Positions 1 to 5,841 of a DNA stretch of 5,841 bases are shown piece by piece. Below the pieces are notes generated by a model. It searched no databases. It had not been told where the DNA came from and saw only the letters and a program-made list of their open reading frames with translations. The translations under genes and the position numbers were made by a program. The stretch's first letter is position 1. Every line of letters starts with the position of its first letter. The stretch is from Gammaproteobacteria bacterium (GTDB lineage Bacteria; Pseudomonadota; Gammaproteobacteria; SZUA-229), in assembly GCA_015484935.1 (NCBI GenBank), contig WFUQ01000270.1, positions 1 through 5,841 of the forward strand. The letters are read 5' to 3'.

Positions 1-186
1 GGTCAATGAATTCAGTTGCTCGTCGGCGAGGGCGCGTGTCTGTAACAGGGTATCGCGTAATGCGGGTGGCCATGGCTTGTTCGATGATGCGATGAGTGCG
101 GGTGTGTCATCGGAAAAATCGACCAGTACCGCGTCGATGCTGTCCACGCTGGTACCGGATAACAGACCGATATAGAGAGCAGGCAT
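1..186 (-). CDS. anmK: Anhydro-N-acetylmuramic acid kinase, N-terminal part (cut by window edge)
   Basis: Sixty-two N-terminal codons are visible; the gene continues past base 1. The protein starts MPALYIGLLSGTSVDSIDAV, and residues 7-19 match the glycine/serine phosphate-binding loop of the AnmK family (usually GLMSGTSLDGIDA). From family knowledge, AnmK uses ATP to cleave the 1,6-anhydro ring and phosphorylate anhydro-MurNAc, giving MurNAc-6-phosphate in cytoplasmic peptidoglycan recycling. The catalytic aspartate lies further on and is outside the window. The ATG at 186-184 is the only plausible start, because the in-frame codon five positions upstream is the TAG stop of the preceding gene. 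No clear Shine-Dalgarno sequence lies in the 12-bp gap, so translation is probably coupled to the upstream endopeptidase gene. The full protein is usually about 360-370 residues. The family call is confident despite truncation. Confidence 0.9.
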   Translation of the reverse strand, partial: MPALYIGLLSGTSVDSIDAVLVDFSDDTPALIASSNKPWPPALRDTLLQTRALADEQLNSLT

Positions 187-198
187 TACTGGTTGTAT

Positions 199-1641
199 CT
201 AGAGATCGTTCGAAGCCAGCTGTGTGCGGTTCAACAGATCCAGTTGCGCCAGCACCGGTCCGGTTTTGACTTCGAAGTCGAGCAGATAGCGTTTGGGAAC
301 CGGCTTCGCAGTCGGCAGTCGTACTGTCAACGGATTGCGATGCACACCGTTGACACGGAATTCGTAATGCAGATGTGGACCTGTCGCCAGACCGGAGCTG
401 CCGACATAACCGATGATGTCTCCCTGTTTCACTTTCGAACCTGTGCGTTGACCGCGTTTGTAGCTGTTCAGATGTGCATACAGTGTGTTGTAGCGGGTGC
501 CGTGTTGAATGATGACGACGCGACCGTAACCGCCTTTTCTGGCGCGGTGAATAATTTTTCCATTGCCTGCCGCGCGTACCGGCGTACCACGTTTGGCGGC
601 GTAATCGACACCTTTATGTGCACGTATCTTGTGCAGTACCGGGTGGTAGCGACCAGTGGTGAACTTTGAGCTGATGCGGGTGAAGTTGACGGGTGAACGC
701 AGGAATGCCTTGCGCATGCTCTTGCCATCGGGGCTGAAATACTCAGCGACGTTGGTCTGCGGATTGACATAACGTACAGCACGATAAGTCTTGCCGTCGT
801 TGATGAATTCAGCCGCAAGGATATTGCCATCGTCGATCTTTTCACCGTTGCGGTATAGTTCTTCGTACATCACATTGAAAGTATCGCCTTTGCGTATATC
901 CAGTACGAAGTCGATGTCCCAACCGAAGATGCCGGCCAGTTCCATGATGATATTCTCAGACACATCCGCTTCCGCAGCTGCCAGAAAGAGAGAGGATTTG
1001 ATGATGCCGCTGGCGTGAGCGATGCGTGCTTCTATCTCGTGTTTGTGGATAGCGGCCTGCAGTTTGCCATCTTTGCGTTCCGCCATCAGGTAGGAGCGGT
1101 TGTCTATCTCGTAGCTCAGTGCTTCGAGCACACCGTCACTGTTGGTCAGTACGCGGATGATGTCATCGGGAAAGATACGTTTCAGGCTTTTGACAGCCGG
1201 GCCGGATTTCATCAGCTCATCGAGTTGTTGTGGGGCGATCTTGGCGCGTTTGAACAGTCGCGCCAGACTGTCACCTGACTTTACCTTGAATTCGCGCCAC
1301 TCCTTGCTCGCGGTGTGATTCACATCATCGATGATCTTCTGTTGCGCCTGTAACTCGGGCAGTGGCAGGCGGATGCTCTCATGCTGGATGCGTTCCTGTG
1401 GTGCTTCGACAGGAGCGGGTTTGCCCTCTGATGCAGGTGTGATCGACAGCGATTGTGTCAGTGAACGAGTCTCATCGATACCGGGCAGCGCATCGCCCGG
1501 TTCGGTGTTCATGGTGTTGGCGACGACCACACCGATAGCGATACTGGCGAAACCGAATAACGCCCATCTCAGAGCAGGGTGACGTTTTTCTTTTTCGGCA
1601 GAATGATAGCCTTTTCGATAATCGCGATTGATTGTATTCAT
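199..1641 (-). CDS. mepM: Membrane-anchored M23 peptidoglycan DD-metalloendopeptidase, MepM/YebA-like
   Basis: The 480-residue protein has a basic N-terminus and a single membrane span (about residues 24-44), so it is an inner-membrane-anchored periplasmic enzyme. A Pro/Gln-rich linker follows, then a LysM/OapA-like domain starting near residue 116 (FKVKSGDSLARLF), a middle domain (about 182-300) and a C-terminal M23 peptidase domain (about 335-435). The M23 metal site is complete: H342-x3-D346, then H390 in YAHL and the HLH motif H423-L-H425. Family members cleave D-Ala-mDAP cross-links so that new wall can be inserted; MepM of E. coli is the model. Domain order and length fit that family. 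An AGG only about 4 nt before the ATG is a short-spaced ribosome site. The gene leads an apparent operon with anmK and is divergent from tyrS. The symbol is by homology; substrate specificity is inferred. Confidence 0.9.
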   Translation of the reverse strand: MNTINRDYRKGYHSAEKEKRHPALRWALFGFASIAIGVVVANTMNTEPGDALPGIDETRSLTQSLSITPASEGKPAPVEAPQERIQHESIRLPLPELQAQQKIIDDVNHTASKEWREFKVKSGDSLARLFKRAKIAPQQLDELMKSGPAVKSLKRIFPDDIIRVLTNSDGVLEALSYEIDNRSYLMAERKDGKLQAAIHKHEIEARIAHASGIIKSSLFLAAAEADVSENIIMELAGIFGWDIDFVLDIRKGDTFNVMYEELYRNGEKIDDGNILAAEFINDGKTYRAVRYVNPQTNVAEYFSPDGKSMRKAFLRSPVNFTRISSKFTTGRYHPVLHKIRAHKGVDYAAKRGTPVRAAGNGKIIHRARKGGYGRVVIIQHGTRYNTLYAHLNSYKRGQRTGSKVKQGDIIGYVGSSGLATGPHLHYEFRVNGVHRNPLTVRLPTAKPVPKRYLLDFEVKTGPVLAQLDLLNRTQLASNDL

Positions 1642-1644
1642 GTA

Positions 1645-1674
1645 CCTAATTGCCCGAAAAATAAGGTATTTTTC
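1645..1674 (-). promoter_or_regulatory. Perfect inverted repeat in the mepM leader / start region
   Basis: GAAAAATA (1656-1663) and TATTTTTC (1667-1674) are exact reverse complements separated by only AGG. The repeat lies just downstream of the proposed mepM -10 box, so the predicted start of transcription falls inside it, and the AGG ribosome site of mepM (1645-1647) follows closely. It could be an operator or a short 5' UTR hairpin. An AT-rich arm of 8 bp can arise by chance in AT-rich DNA, so function is inference only. Confidence 0.45.
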
Positions 1675-1677
1675 AGT

Positions 1678-1706
1678 AATGTAGCGTGTGATTCATGGTT
1701 GGTCAA
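1678..1706 (-). promoter_or_regulatory. Sigma70-type promoter for mepM-anmK
   Basis: Read on the minus strand, TTGACC (1706-1701, five of six matches to the -35 consensus) is followed by a 17-bp spacer and TACATT (1683-1678, four of six matches to the -10 consensus). Transcription would begin near 1671, giving a leader of about 30 nt before the mepM ATG at 1641. Position, spacing and direction all fit, but no experiment backs it. Confidence 0.55.
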
Positions 1707-1755
1707 TGAAAAACACTGCCTTGGTGTTTGTTATTCTTATTGTTTAAGGTCGTGC

Positions 1756-1780
1756 AGGCGGGTATCTTATACGCCTTTTT
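1756..1780 (+). terminator. Terminator-like hairpin in the tyrS leader (possible attenuator)
   Basis: AGGCG (1756-1760) pairs with CGCCT (1772-1776); after a two-base GG bulge, TAT (1763-1765) pairs with ATA (1769-1771), leaving a CTT loop. The T of the last pair opens a run of five T (1776-1780). This is the layout of a short intrinsic terminator on the strand that reads into tyrS, 44 nt before its ATG. It may act as an attenuator, stop stray transcription entering tyrS, or be a coincidence; the stem is short. A weak promoter match overlaps it (TTGTTT at 1740-1745, 17 bp, TATCTT at 1763-1768) and would put the start inside the hairpin, removing it from the transcript. The tyrS promoter is therefore not settled. 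Confidence 0.3.
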
Positions 1781-1824
1781 ACACGAATGACACTAATGTG
1801 GTCCCGGATTGAGGCGAAATTGGC

Positions 1825-3024
1825 ATGATTGGTATTGATGAGCAGCTGGCACAGATTCAACGCGGAGCAGACGAAATACTGGTCGAAGCCGAGCTGATCG
1901 AGAAATTGAAAGAAGGTCGTCCGTTGCGCATCAAGGCGGGATTCGACCCCACCGCACCGGATCTGCATCTGGGGCATACCGTGCTGATCAATAAATTACG
2001 GCAGTTCCAGGATATGGGTCACGAGATTCTGTTCCTGATCGGTGACTTCACCGGTCTCATCGGTGACCCGACCGGCAAGAGCGCCACCCGCCCTCCACTG
2101 ACCGAAGCGGAAGTGGCCGAGAACGCCGAAACCTATCAGCAGCAGATCTTCAAGATTCTGGATAAAGACAAGACCACCGTGATGTTCAATTCTGAGTGGA
2201 TGGGCAAGATGTCCAGCGCCGATATGATCAAACTGGCCGCCAGCGCCACGGTTGCACGTATGCTGGAACGCGACGACTTCAGCAAGCGATATAAAGGTGG
2301 GCAGGCGATCGCCATCCATGAGTTTTTATACCCTTTGATACAGGGTTACGATTCAGTCGCCATGCAGGCGGATGTCGAACTCGGGGGTACCGACCAGAAA
2401 TTCAATCTGCTGATGGGCAGGCAGCTGCAGGAACAGGCGGGACAGAAACCACAGTGCGTGTTGACCATGCCGATACTGGAAGGGCTGGACGGTGTGCAGA
2501 AGATGTCGAAGTCACTCAATAACTATATCGGCATCAATGATGCGCCCAAAGATATGTTCGGCAAGATCATGTCGATATCGGACGATCTGATGTGGCGTTA
2601 TTTCGAGCTGCTCAGTTTCCGTCCGATGAGTGAGATAGATGATTTCAAAACCGAGATTGCAGAAGGCAAGAACCCGCGTGATGTGAAGTTCCTGCTGGCA
2701 GAAGAGATCATCGCGCGTTTTCATTCCGAACAGGAAGCGACAGCCGCTCGTGAAGGCTTCATCGCCCAGTTCTCCAAAAACAGGATTCCGGATGATATCC
2801 CCGAGTTCAGTTTTGAAGCTGGTGATGATGGCTATCCTATCGCCAACCTGCTCAAAGAAGCCGGACTTTGCTCCAGTACTTCGGATGCCATGCGTATGAT
2901 CCAGCAGGGGGCGGCCAAGATCGATGGCGAAAAGATCGCTGACAAGTCGGTGAAGATAACGGCAGGAACCGAAGGCGTGTTTCAGGTAGGGAAACGCAAG
3001 TTCGCAAAGATCGTGATGACGTAG
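1825..3024 (+). CDS. tyrS: Tyrosyl-tRNA synthetase
   Basis: The protein charges tRNA-Tyr with tyrosine in the cytoplasm and is essential. Its 399 residues contain the class I signatures: HLGH at 48-51 (the HIGH motif) and KMSKS at 226-230. GDFTG at 73-77 and the block [17 protein letters not shown] at 175-191 are the typical tyrosine-site and core segments. The C-terminus (about 338-398) is an S4-type RNA-binding domain. Length and the [10 protein letters not shown] signature (78-87) match the longer bacterial TyrRS type found in Pseudomonas rather than the roughly 424-residue E. coli type. GAGG at 1811-1814, ten bases before the ATG, supports the start. The gene is divergent from mepM, and no terminator separates it from the next gene, so the two are probably co-transcribed. 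All key motifs are intact. Confidence 0.97.
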   Translation: MIGIDEQLAQIQRGADEILVEAELIEKLKEGRPLRIKAGFDPTAPDLHLGHTVLINKLRQFQDMGHEILFLIGDFTGLIGDPTGKSATRPPLTEAEVAENAETYQQQIFKILDKDKTTVMFNSEWMGKMSSADMIKLAASATVARMLERDDFSKRYKGGQAIAIHEFLYPLIQGYDSVAMQADVELGGTDQKFNLLMGRQLQEQAGQKPQCVLTMPILEGLDGVQKMSKSLNNYIGINDAPKDMFGKIMSISDDLMWRYFELLSFRPMSEIDDFKTEIAEGKNPRDVKFLLAEEIIARFHSEQEATAAREGFIAQFSKNRIPDDIPEFSFEAGDDGYPIANLLKEAGLCSSTSDAMRMIQQGAAKIDGEKIADKSVKITAGTEGVFQVGKRKFAKIVMT

Positions 3025-3049
3025 CGACAGTTATTGTATCGACTGCACA

Positions 3050-3055
3050 GAGGTG
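3050..3055 (+). promoter_or_regulatory. Ribosome binding site that sets the start of the gene at 3062
   Basis: GAGGTG lies eight bases (counted from the end of GAGG) before the ATG at 3062. A GTG at 3053 in the same frame would extend the protein by three residues, but it lies inside this Shine-Dalgarno sequence and has no site of its own, so ATG 3062 is preferred. Confidence 0.7.
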
Positions 3056-3061
3056 AAGGTG

Positions 3062-3763
3062 ATGAGTGAGAACGAAGAGGAAGTGATCGTCGCCAGTGCT
3101 GCGTATGATGTGCCGACCGATAACTATGAAGAATTCGACCAGGAGATCGACCCGGCAAAACTGGGCGATAAACTGGTGCAGTCGAATTCCCAGAAAGGGC
3201 TGTTACGTGAGTTTCAGATCTATGACCGCTCCCATCTGTTGGTCAGCGATGGTGATATAACAGGTGACGACGTGTCGCATTATCGAGTCAATCTGGCGTG
3301 GGTCGATGCTGAACCGAAACACCTGAAGCTGATCGACTGGAACTGGTTATATGCGGCCCTGTTCTTCGGAACGATAACTGCGACATTTGTCATACTGGCT
3401 ATCACGCAGAATCTGACGATGGATTACAGCATGATAGGCGGCACCATCTCGTTCACGATAACGATGCTGGCTACGCTTATCTTCATCTATAAGTTGCGTG
3501 ATGAATTTACTTTTCAGAGCTACTTCGGTGGCGCTGACCTGTTCGTACTGGAGAACAAGCGCCCGACACAAACTATATTCGATAATTTTTTTGTCAGTCT
3601 GCAACAGGCGATCGATCATGCGCATGCAGAGAAGTCGGTCAACGACCGGCTGGTAGGCGAGTTAAAGATGTGTCGTCGCCTGCGTGACGAAGGTGTGATA
3701 GATGATGAGGTCTACACGGCTGCACGCGCGGTGATATTCAAACACGAACAATATACAGCCTGA
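3062..3763 (+). CDS. Uncharacterised two-span inner-membrane protein
   Basis: I do not recognise this 233-residue protein as a named family. Residues 1-30 are strongly acidic. A soluble stretch (about 45-90, containing YDRSHLLVSDGDI) leads to two hydrophobic spans at about 95-115 and 123-143 with a very short connecting loop, so both ends should lie on the same side, probably the cytoplasm. The segment after the hairpin (about 148-190) resumes with beta-like and then helical character. The two flanks could together form a PH-like fold interrupted by the membrane hairpin; this is a guess from pattern. The C-terminus (about 197-228, ELKMCRRLRDEGVIDDEVY) resembles the short helical SHOCT-type hairpin often found at the ends of membrane or oligomerising proteins. 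It begins 37 bp after tyrS and is followed at once by a terminator, so it is probably the last gene of the tyrS unit. Function is unknown. Confidence 0.85.
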   Translation: MSENEEEVIVASAAYDVPTDNYEEFDQEIDPAKLGDKLVQSNSQKGLLREFQIYDRSHLLVSDGDITGDDVSHYRVNLAWVDAEPKHLKLIDWNWLYAALFFGTITATFVILAITQNLTMDYSMIGGTISFTITMLATLIFIYKLRDEFTFQSYFGGADLFVLENKRPTQTIFDNFFVSLQQAIDHAHAEKSVNDRLVGELKMCRRLRDEGVIDDEVYTAARAVIFKHEQYTA

Positions 3764-3765
3764 AC

Positions 3766-3802
3766 CGACCGTCACCCCAAGTCGGAGTGACGGTCGAGTT
3801 TT
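3766..3802 (+). terminator. Intrinsic terminator of the tyrS unit
   Basis: CGACCGTCAC (3766-3775) and GTGACGGTCG (3787-3796) form a perfect 10-bp stem with an 11-base loop, followed by AGTTTT. The stem begins two bases after the stop codon of the upstream gene. On the minus strand the same stem lies just past the end of the convergent gene at 3812 but lacks a T-run there, so it is clearly a terminator only in the plus direction, though it may also slow the opposing polymerase. Confidence 0.8.
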
Positions 3803-3811
3803 GACAGTGAA

Positions 3812-4480
3812 TCAGGACATGCGTCTGCCAACCGAAACCAGCCCCAGCAGACCGGATGCAAACAACCACACCGCTGCCGGTACCGGAACAGCATTGACCG
3901 CGAGAGCGCTGCAATCACCTGTGCCGGATATGTTGCTGCTACCGGGCGTGATGCAGTTGGATTGAAAGTCGCTGAAATTGTTATCCGTGTCCAGACCATC
4001 CGGTATGCGACCGAGACTCATGCTGAGGCCGTTACTGTCCTCAAGAAACAGCGTGCTGCCTTCAGTGAAACCGACGATCTCACCTTCGTATGTCATGGAA
4101 TCGATCAATGTGTTGTTGTCATATAACGCGACACCATCCGGCGCGCCATTCTGTAGCCAGCTGGAACTGCTGGTGAAGGCGAAGTCACAGTTCGCGACTG
4201 TGCCATTGGCATTGCACACGACGAAATAATCCGATGCGGCAACACTGAAACCACTCAGGTCGATGTTGCGGTATGCGCTGCCCGTGTTACCGTTGATCAG
4301 GTCGAGTGCAAAACCGTCCAGAGACAGGCTGCTGGTTCCCGTATTGTACAGTTCGATGAATTCAGCAGTATCGGTGCCAAGCTGGTCATAATCCACTTCG
4401 TTTATGATGAGTGATGCCTGTGTGCTGAAACTGGCAGTCAGACATAGAGCAGACAGAATAGTGAGTTTACGTTTTATCAT
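3812..4480 (-). CDS. Secreted lamin-tail-domain protein with VPLPA-CTERM-type sorting signal
   Basis: The 222-residue protein has a signal peptide (positive KRK at 3-5, hydrophobic core about 6-19, likely cut after TQA at 20-22). A lamin tail domain follows from residue 24 (LIINEVDYD ... TDTAEFIELYNTG, to about 131), with the tail motif GRIPDGLDTDNN and CITPGSSN (157-183) common in bacterial lamin-tail proteins. Cysteines 89/98 and 176/190 could form disulphides. The C-terminus carries VPVPAAVWLF (198-207), a hydrophobic span and terminal arginines 219-220: the layout of VPLPA/PEP-CTERM sorting tags, which in known systems are processed by an exosortase. No exosortase is in the window. The role is unknown; surface or extracellular-matrix attachment is inferred. 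ATG 4480 is chosen because AAGGAG sits six bases upstream; the alternative ATG at 4486 would abut that site directly. Confidence 0.88.
   Translation of the reverse strand: MIKRKLTILSALCLTASFSTQASLIINEVDYDQLGTDTAEFIELYNTGTSSLSLDGFALDLINGNTGSAYRNIDLSGFSVAASDYFVVCNANGTVANCDFAFTSSSSWLQNGAPDGVALYDNNTLIDSMTYEGEIVGFTEGSTLFLEDSNGLSMSLGRIPDGLDTDNNFSDFQSNCITPGSSNISGTGDCSALAVNAVPVPAAVWLFASGLLGLVSVGRRMS
3815..3889 (-). other. C-terminal exosortase-type sorting signal (coding segment)
   Basis: This segment codes for residues 198-222 of the lamin-tail protein: VPVPA motif, then a hydrophobic stretch with WLFASGLLGL, then the basic end GRR. This tripartite motif-membrane-arginine plan is the known signature of PEP-CTERM and VPLPA-CTERM tags, in which the protein is cut near the motif and released or re-attached. 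The motif has V in place of the usual L in VPLPA. Confidence 0.85.
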
Positions 4481-4486
4481 TTTCAT

Positions 4487-4492
4487 CTCCTT
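4487..4492 (-). promoter_or_regulatory. Ribosome binding site that sets the start of the lamin-tail gene
   Basis: Read on the minus strand this is AAGGAG, a near-perfect Shine-Dalgarno sequence. It touches the ATG at 4486 with no spacing but lies six bases from the in-frame ATG at 4480, so the second ATG is the likely start. Confidence 0.7.
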
Positions 4493-4831
4493 TGAAGATC
4501 TACGTTATAAATAAAATCGGAACGTAATAACGCATCGATGTGATGCAGATTGATTCAAGACAGGATGAAAGTGTCAGGACGACAGATAGCCGCGCAGAAA
4601 TACGATCCATGTATCGATCAATAGTCAGTTCCGTTAACTACTAAAGCCTGTATAGCTTACTGCGATGTTTGTCAGATTGTATCGAATGTTGGTGTAGGAT
4701 GATTCCGACAGGGGCGTTTATTTTACGTTTTATCGCCCAAGGGTATGAGCTGGGTCACATATTCGAAACAGACGTTTTTATTTGGCTTGAAAAGTTACCA
4801 TTTTTGGAGGATGCTTGAGCTAACAGGGGAC
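4493..4831. other. Divergent intergenic region, AT-richer, no gene
   Basis: No open frame with a ribosome site and protein-like composition is seen here on either strand. Both flanking genes read outward, so it must hold two promoters. On the minus strand TATAAC (4509-4504) is a good -10 match for the lamin-tail gene but has no good -35. On the plus strand TTGTCA (4669-4674) is a good -35 match without a good -10 at 17 bp. Small inverted repeats are present: CGTTAT/ATAACG (4503-4508 and 4527-4532) and GCATC/GATGC (4532-4536 and 4542-4546). GGGCG/CGCCC (4712-4716 and 4734-4738) flank an AT-rich loop. None is strong enough to call as a defined element. Confidence 0.5.
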
Positions 4832-4835
4832 GAGG
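4832..4835 (+). promoter_or_regulatory. Ribosome binding site of the autotransporter gene
   Basis: GAGG lies eight bases before the ATG at 4844. An in-frame ATG at 4811 also exists, but its GGAGG (4806-4810) directly abuts it, and starting there would put eleven mostly polar and acidic residues before the signal peptide. ATG 4844 is therefore preferred. Confidence 0.6.
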
Positions 4836-4843
4836 ATGCAAAA

Positions 4844-5841
4844 ATGAATTTGAAGCTGACCAGTTTGATGATTGTAGTAACGTGTTCAGTAAGTCAGGTA
4901 GTTATTGCTGACGAAGAAGATGATTATGAAACCTTTGTTTATGATCTCTGTTTCAATACATCGGGGGCAGATAAACTTGCTGCAAACTGGACTGTGCAGC
5001 AGACGGTGGATTTCGATAACAATGTTTGTGGTGTAGCATTCCCGCCGGCATTGGTTTTCTCCTCATCGGATTACACCAGTTCTTCAAATACAGGTGGTGC
5101 CGGGTCGCAGAGTCGCTCATCGAATAATGTTGCCAGCGGTCAGGCGGGTAGTATCAAGGAGCGCCTGAATGACCTGTATGAAGAAGAAGGTGATGAAGGG
5201 TCGTGGGGCGTGTTATTCGCACCGCAACTCGGTCGTAGTTCGCGTGACAACACAGTGAATGAGAATGGTTTTGATTCGGATCTGGCGGGTGTGTCGCTGG
5301 GTGCGGATTATCGTTTTTCGGATAATTTTGTACTGGGTTCAGCATTATCTGTGGTCAGTGATGAAGCTGCGTTCGATGGTGGTTCCGGGGTGTTGCAGAC
5401 CGACTCGGCTTCACTGACGCTCTATACCACATGGTCGCCGACCGATAATTCGTATGTCGATGGTTATGTCGGTTTCTCCAATGTCGATCTGAAAAATTCA
5501 AGGGTGATCAGCTTTCAGGGTTCGTCGGCTGTCACTGTCAGCTTCGGTGGTACGACGACATCTTCGTTCAGTGCTGCGCAGACTCTGATGGGGGTTTCAT
5601 CAGGTTATGACTGGCAGCTCGATGACGTAACACTGGGTGGTTTTGTCGGTTTCGACTATATCAGAACGGTGGTTGATGCCTATACTGAAGCCGGTGCTAC
5701 TTTGCTTGAGTTGCGTTTCCCTGAACAGATCACCTATTCATCATTGCTATCACTCGGTGGTCGCGTCAGTACTACTATGTCCGAACGCTGGGGATATCTG
5801 GTGCCGAATGCCAGTCTGGTCGCCGTGCGTGAATACAGGGA
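4844..5841 (+). CDS. Autotransporter-type outer-membrane beta-barrel protein with short passenger (C-terminus outside window)
   Basis: The frame is open from 4844 to the window end (332 codons) and continues beyond. Residues 1-22 form a signal peptide (MNLKLTSLMIVVTCSVSQ, likely cut after VVIA). The mature N-terminus is acidic and carries two cysteines, C36 and C62, 26 apart. A Ser/Gly/Asn-rich stretch (about 73-103) leads to a helix with IKERLNDLYEEEGDEG (104-119), the usual place of the pore-spanning linker. From W121 (WGVLFAPQLG) alternating beta-strands with aromatic ends follow, including LAGVSLGADYRF and VDGYVGFSNVDL, as in the autotransporter beta-domain. About 210 residues of barrel are visible; this domain usually spans about 250-300. 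The passenger is only about 100 residues, far shorter than in adhesin or protease autotransporters, so it may be mainly a barrel with a small exposed cap. C14 is not in a good lipobox. Surface function is unknown. Confidence 0.8.
   Translation, partial: MNLKLTSLMIVVTCSVSQVVIADEEDDYETFVYDLCFNTSGADKLAANWTVQQTVDFDNNVCGVAFPPALVFSSSDYTSSSNTGGAGSQSRSSNNVASGQAGSIKERLNDLYEEEGDEGSWGVLFAPQLGRSSRDNTVNENGFDSDLAGVSLGADYRFSDNFVLGSALSVVSDEAAFDGGSGVLQTDSASLTLYTTWSPTDNSYVDGYVGFSNVDLKNSRVISFQGSSAVTVSFGGTTTSSFSAAQTLMGVSSGYDWQLDDVTLGGFVGFDYIRTVVDAYTEAGATLLELRFPEQITYSSLLSLGGRVSTTMSERWGYLVPNASLVAVREYR

Noticed and set aside
193..1582. Several plus-strand open frames opposite mepM (193-669, 791-1018, 1015-1278, 1331-1582)
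   Set aside because: They lie antisense to a well-supported M23 peptidase gene, lack ribosome sites and have no recognisable domains; they are shadows of its codon structure.
1..1710. Repeat of GGTCAATGAA at 1-10 and 1701-1710
   Set aside because: One copy is inside anmK coding sequence and the other is in the intergenic promoter; there is no extended similarity, so it is coincidence.
1797..1816. Possible T-box motif (GTGGTCCCGG) before tyrS
   Set aside because: It only partly matches the T-box core GTGGTACCGCG and lies downstream, not upstream, of the terminator-like hairpin, which is the wrong order. T-boxes are also not expected in proteobacteria.
1996..2724. Minus-strand open frames inside tyrS
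   Set aside because: tyrS is complete with all class I motifs; the antisense frames have no start signals or family features.
3978..4229. Plus-strand 83-codon open frame
   Set aside because: It is antisense to the lamin-tail gene, which has a signal peptide, domain and sorting tail in its own frame.
4752..4810. Possible cyclic-di-GMP (GEMM) riboswitch in the autotransporter leader (TCACATATTCGAAAC ... GTTACC)
   Set aside because: A few fragments resemble the consensus, but the core GGACGCAAAGCC and the second conserved stem are absent.
5154..5345. Minus-strand 63-codon open frame
   Set aside because: It is antisense to the autotransporter frame, rich in Pro/His/Asn from reversed codons, and has no ribosome site.

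Overview
The window looks like a chromosomal piece of a gammaproteobacterium. The evidence is the divergent arrangement of tyrS against an M23 endopeptidase gene followed by anmK. I know this order from Pseudomonas and relatives, where erpA often follows. Base composition is moderate, with AT-richer intergenic DNA. A VPLPA-type C-terminal sorting signal on one gene implies that the organism has an exosortase system elsewhere; the genus cannot be read from the window.

Left part (1-1641, minus strand): a cell-wall pair. A membrane-anchored MepM/YebA-like DD-endopeptidase gene comes first, and 12 bp after its stop begins anmK, cut by the window edge after 62 codons. One enzyme opens peptidoglycan cross-links and the other recycles the anhydro-MurNAc released by wall turnover, so their co-transcription makes sense. 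A convincing promoter (TTGACC, 17 bp, TACATT) faces this pair, and a perfect 8-bp inverted repeat sits at its predicted transcription start.

Middle (1642-3810): the divergent intergenic region carries a terminator-like hairpin in the tyrS leader. The complete tyrS (399 codons) follows, and 37 bp later a 233-codon gene for an unrecognised two-span membrane protein. A strong intrinsic terminator closes this plus-strand unit.

Right part (3812-5841): a more accessory, cell-surface section. A minus-strand gene encodes a secreted lamin-tail-domain protein with a VPLPA/PEP-CTERM-like sorting tail. It is divergent, across about 360 bp of AT-richer DNA, from a plus-strand autotransporter gene that has a very short passenger and whose beta-barrel runs off the window. 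No RNA gene, insertion sequence, CRISPR array or phage feature was seen. I found no clearly new system; the best leads are the exosortase-type lamin-tail protein, the two intergenic inverted repeats around mepM/tyrS, and the uncharacterised membrane protein behind tyrS.
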